Position numbers and translations under genes: made by a program
Assembly: GCA_964452105.1 (NCBI GenBank)
Contig: CAYVLI010000108.1
Span: forward strand, 1-7,696
Origin: CAYVLI01 sp964452105 [NCBI: uncultured Nitrospinota bacterium]
GTDB taxonomy: Bacteria > JAUXIQ01
Direction of reading: 5' to 3'
Length of the DNA: 7,696 nucleotides
Shown: piece by piece, positions 6,852 through 7,696 of the stretch
Layout: the number at the start of each line of letters is the position of its first letter
Position numbering within the stretch: the stretch's first letter is position 1
Notes under the pieces: model-generated
Database searches by the model: none
The model's input: the letters and a program-made list of their open reading frames with translations, nothing else
What the model was told of the DNA's origin: nothing

Positions 6852-7696
6852 TTGATACGCGTTTTAGTGGTTGATGATTCTGCGATTGTGCGAAAAGTGC
6901 TTACTGAAGAGTTGTCCAATTACGAAGACATAGAAGTGGTGGGTAACGCTGTTGATCCATACGCAGCGCGTGAAAAGATAGTTAAGCTTCGTCCGGATGT
7001 GATTACCCTCGACCTGGAGATGCCCAGGATGGACGGGCTGACGTTCCTGGCCAAATTGATGAAGTATCAGCCCATGCCTGTTATCGTCGTCAGTTCGCTT
7101 GCGCCTGAGAACAGTAAAAATGCCTTGAATGCGCTGGCGCTGGGCGCGATGGATATCGTGAGCAAACCGGGGTCCGCCTACTCCACCCCCGATGTGAGCG
7201 GCAAACTGGTCCAGGCCATACGGGCGGCCGCCTCTGCCCGCATGAACAGGCGGCCCGAAGTTTATAAGCAAATTTCTGCGCCTCTGGTCAGGCAAGGCTT
7301 TCAACTGGAGACCACCAACAGGGTGCTGGCCATCGGGGCGTCCACGGGAGGGACGAAGGCCATCGAAGCAGTGCTTGCCGGTCTTCCGGCAGACGGCCCT
7401 GGGACGGCCATCGTCCAACATATGCCTGACTATTTCACCGCGGTCTATGCTGAAAAGCTGAACGATGTGTGCAAGATGCGGGTAAGTGAAGCGCGCGACG
7501 GAGACTATGTGGTGACGGGTAAGGCCCTCATAGCCCCTGGCGGAAAGCACATGCTGCTGGAACGAATGGGGGCGAACTACCTGGTGAGGATCAAAGACGG
7601 CCCGGCGGTGCATTACCAGAGGCCCAGCGTGGACGTGCTCTTTCAATCCACCGCACGAAGCGCCGGGGGCAATGCTGTGGGGGTTCTGCTAACCGG
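6852..7696 (+). CDS. cheB: Chemotaxis response regulator / protein-glutamate methylesterase CheB (3' end cut by window)
   Basis: CheB removes receptor methyl groups when its receiver domain is phosphorylated by CheA, opposing CheR. The frame from TTG 6852 stays open to the right edge: 281 codons of a protein usually about 350 residues long. The N-terminal receiver begins IRVLVVDDSAIVRKVL and has acidic residues Asp8/Asp9, phosphoacceptor Asp54 in LDLEMPRMDG, Ser81 or Ser82 at the switch position, and Lys105 in VSKPG. A linker of about 30 residues (125-155) leads to the methylesterase domain, with nucleophile Ser164 in IGASTGG and His190 in QHMP. This is the same numbering as enteric CheB. The catalytic Asp in the TGMGxDG loop falls just past the window, which ends after VLLTG. 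The TTG start is supported by an excellent ribosome binding site and by the family N-terminus. It is separated from cheD by 39 bases. Confidence 0.95.
   Translation, partial: MIRVLVVDDSAIVRKVLTEELSNYEDIEVVGNAVDPYAAREKIVKLRPDVITLDLEMPRMDGLTFLAKLMKYQPMPVIVVSSLAPENSKNALNALALGAMDIVSKPGSAYSTPDVSGKLVQAIRAAASARMNRRPEVYKQISAPLVRQGFQLETTNRVLAIGASTGGTKAIEAVLAGLPADGPGTAIVQHMPDYFTAVYAEKLNDVCKMRVSEARDGDYVVTGKALIAPGGKHMLLERMGANYLVRIKDGPAVHYQRPSVDVLFQSTARSAGGNAVGVLLT

Noticed and set aside
6864-7646. 260-residue open frame on the minus strand.
   Set aside because: It lies antisense to cheB, whose receiver and methylesterase motifs are clear. Its translation shows no recognisable domain.

Overview
The window is a single plus-strand chemosensory (chemotaxis-type) operon, with every gene oriented left to right: a probable cheX tail, then cheA, cheW, a methyl-accepting chemotaxis protein (MCP), cheR, cheD and cheB. 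CheB runs off the right edge. Coding density is close to complete. The longest non-coding stretch is 90 bases, between the MCP gene and cheR. I see no RNA genes, mobile elements, CRISPR arrays or foreign-looking segments, and no convincing promoter.

The DNA is moderately GC-rich. The proteins look like those of anaerobic, cytochrome c-rich Desulfobacterota (the old Deltaproteobacteria; Geobacter, Desulfovibrio and syntrophic sulfate-reducer relatives). This rests on three points: a periplasmic CxxCH heme motif in the receptor, a CheA carrying tandem 'ILVxxG' repeats in place of a normal P2 domain, and the presence of CheD with a likely CheX. The lineage is inferred from protein style, not from a database match.

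Layout: bases 1-131 hold the last 42 codons of an upstream gene that resembles the end of CheX, a CheY-P phosphatase. cheA (170-2707) encodes a hybrid-length histidine kinase with a long helical N-terminal extension. cheW (2704-3273) overlaps cheA by four bases. The MCP gene (3275-5371) starts one base after the cheW stop. It encodes a two-TM receptor with a heme-binding periplasmic domain and about four consecutive HAMP-like units. A 90-base spacer with a perfect 8-bp stem precedes cheR (5462-6298). cheD (6303-6812) and cheB (6852 to the end, TTG start with a very good Shine-Dalgarno) follow.

Working model: the receptor senses redox state, a gas, or another heme ligand in the periplasm and relays it through TM2 and the HAMP stack to the signalling hairpin. 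There CheW couples it to CheA. CheR (methylation), CheB (demethylation, activated by CheA phosphorylation) and CheD (glutamine deamidation) provide adaptation. No cheY, cheZ or flagellar gene lies inside the window, so the output (flagellar, pilus-based or non-motility) cannot be decided. The system type is known. The less ordinary parts are the CheA N-terminal module and P2 replacement, and the combination of a c-type heme sensor with a poly-HAMP relay in one receptor.
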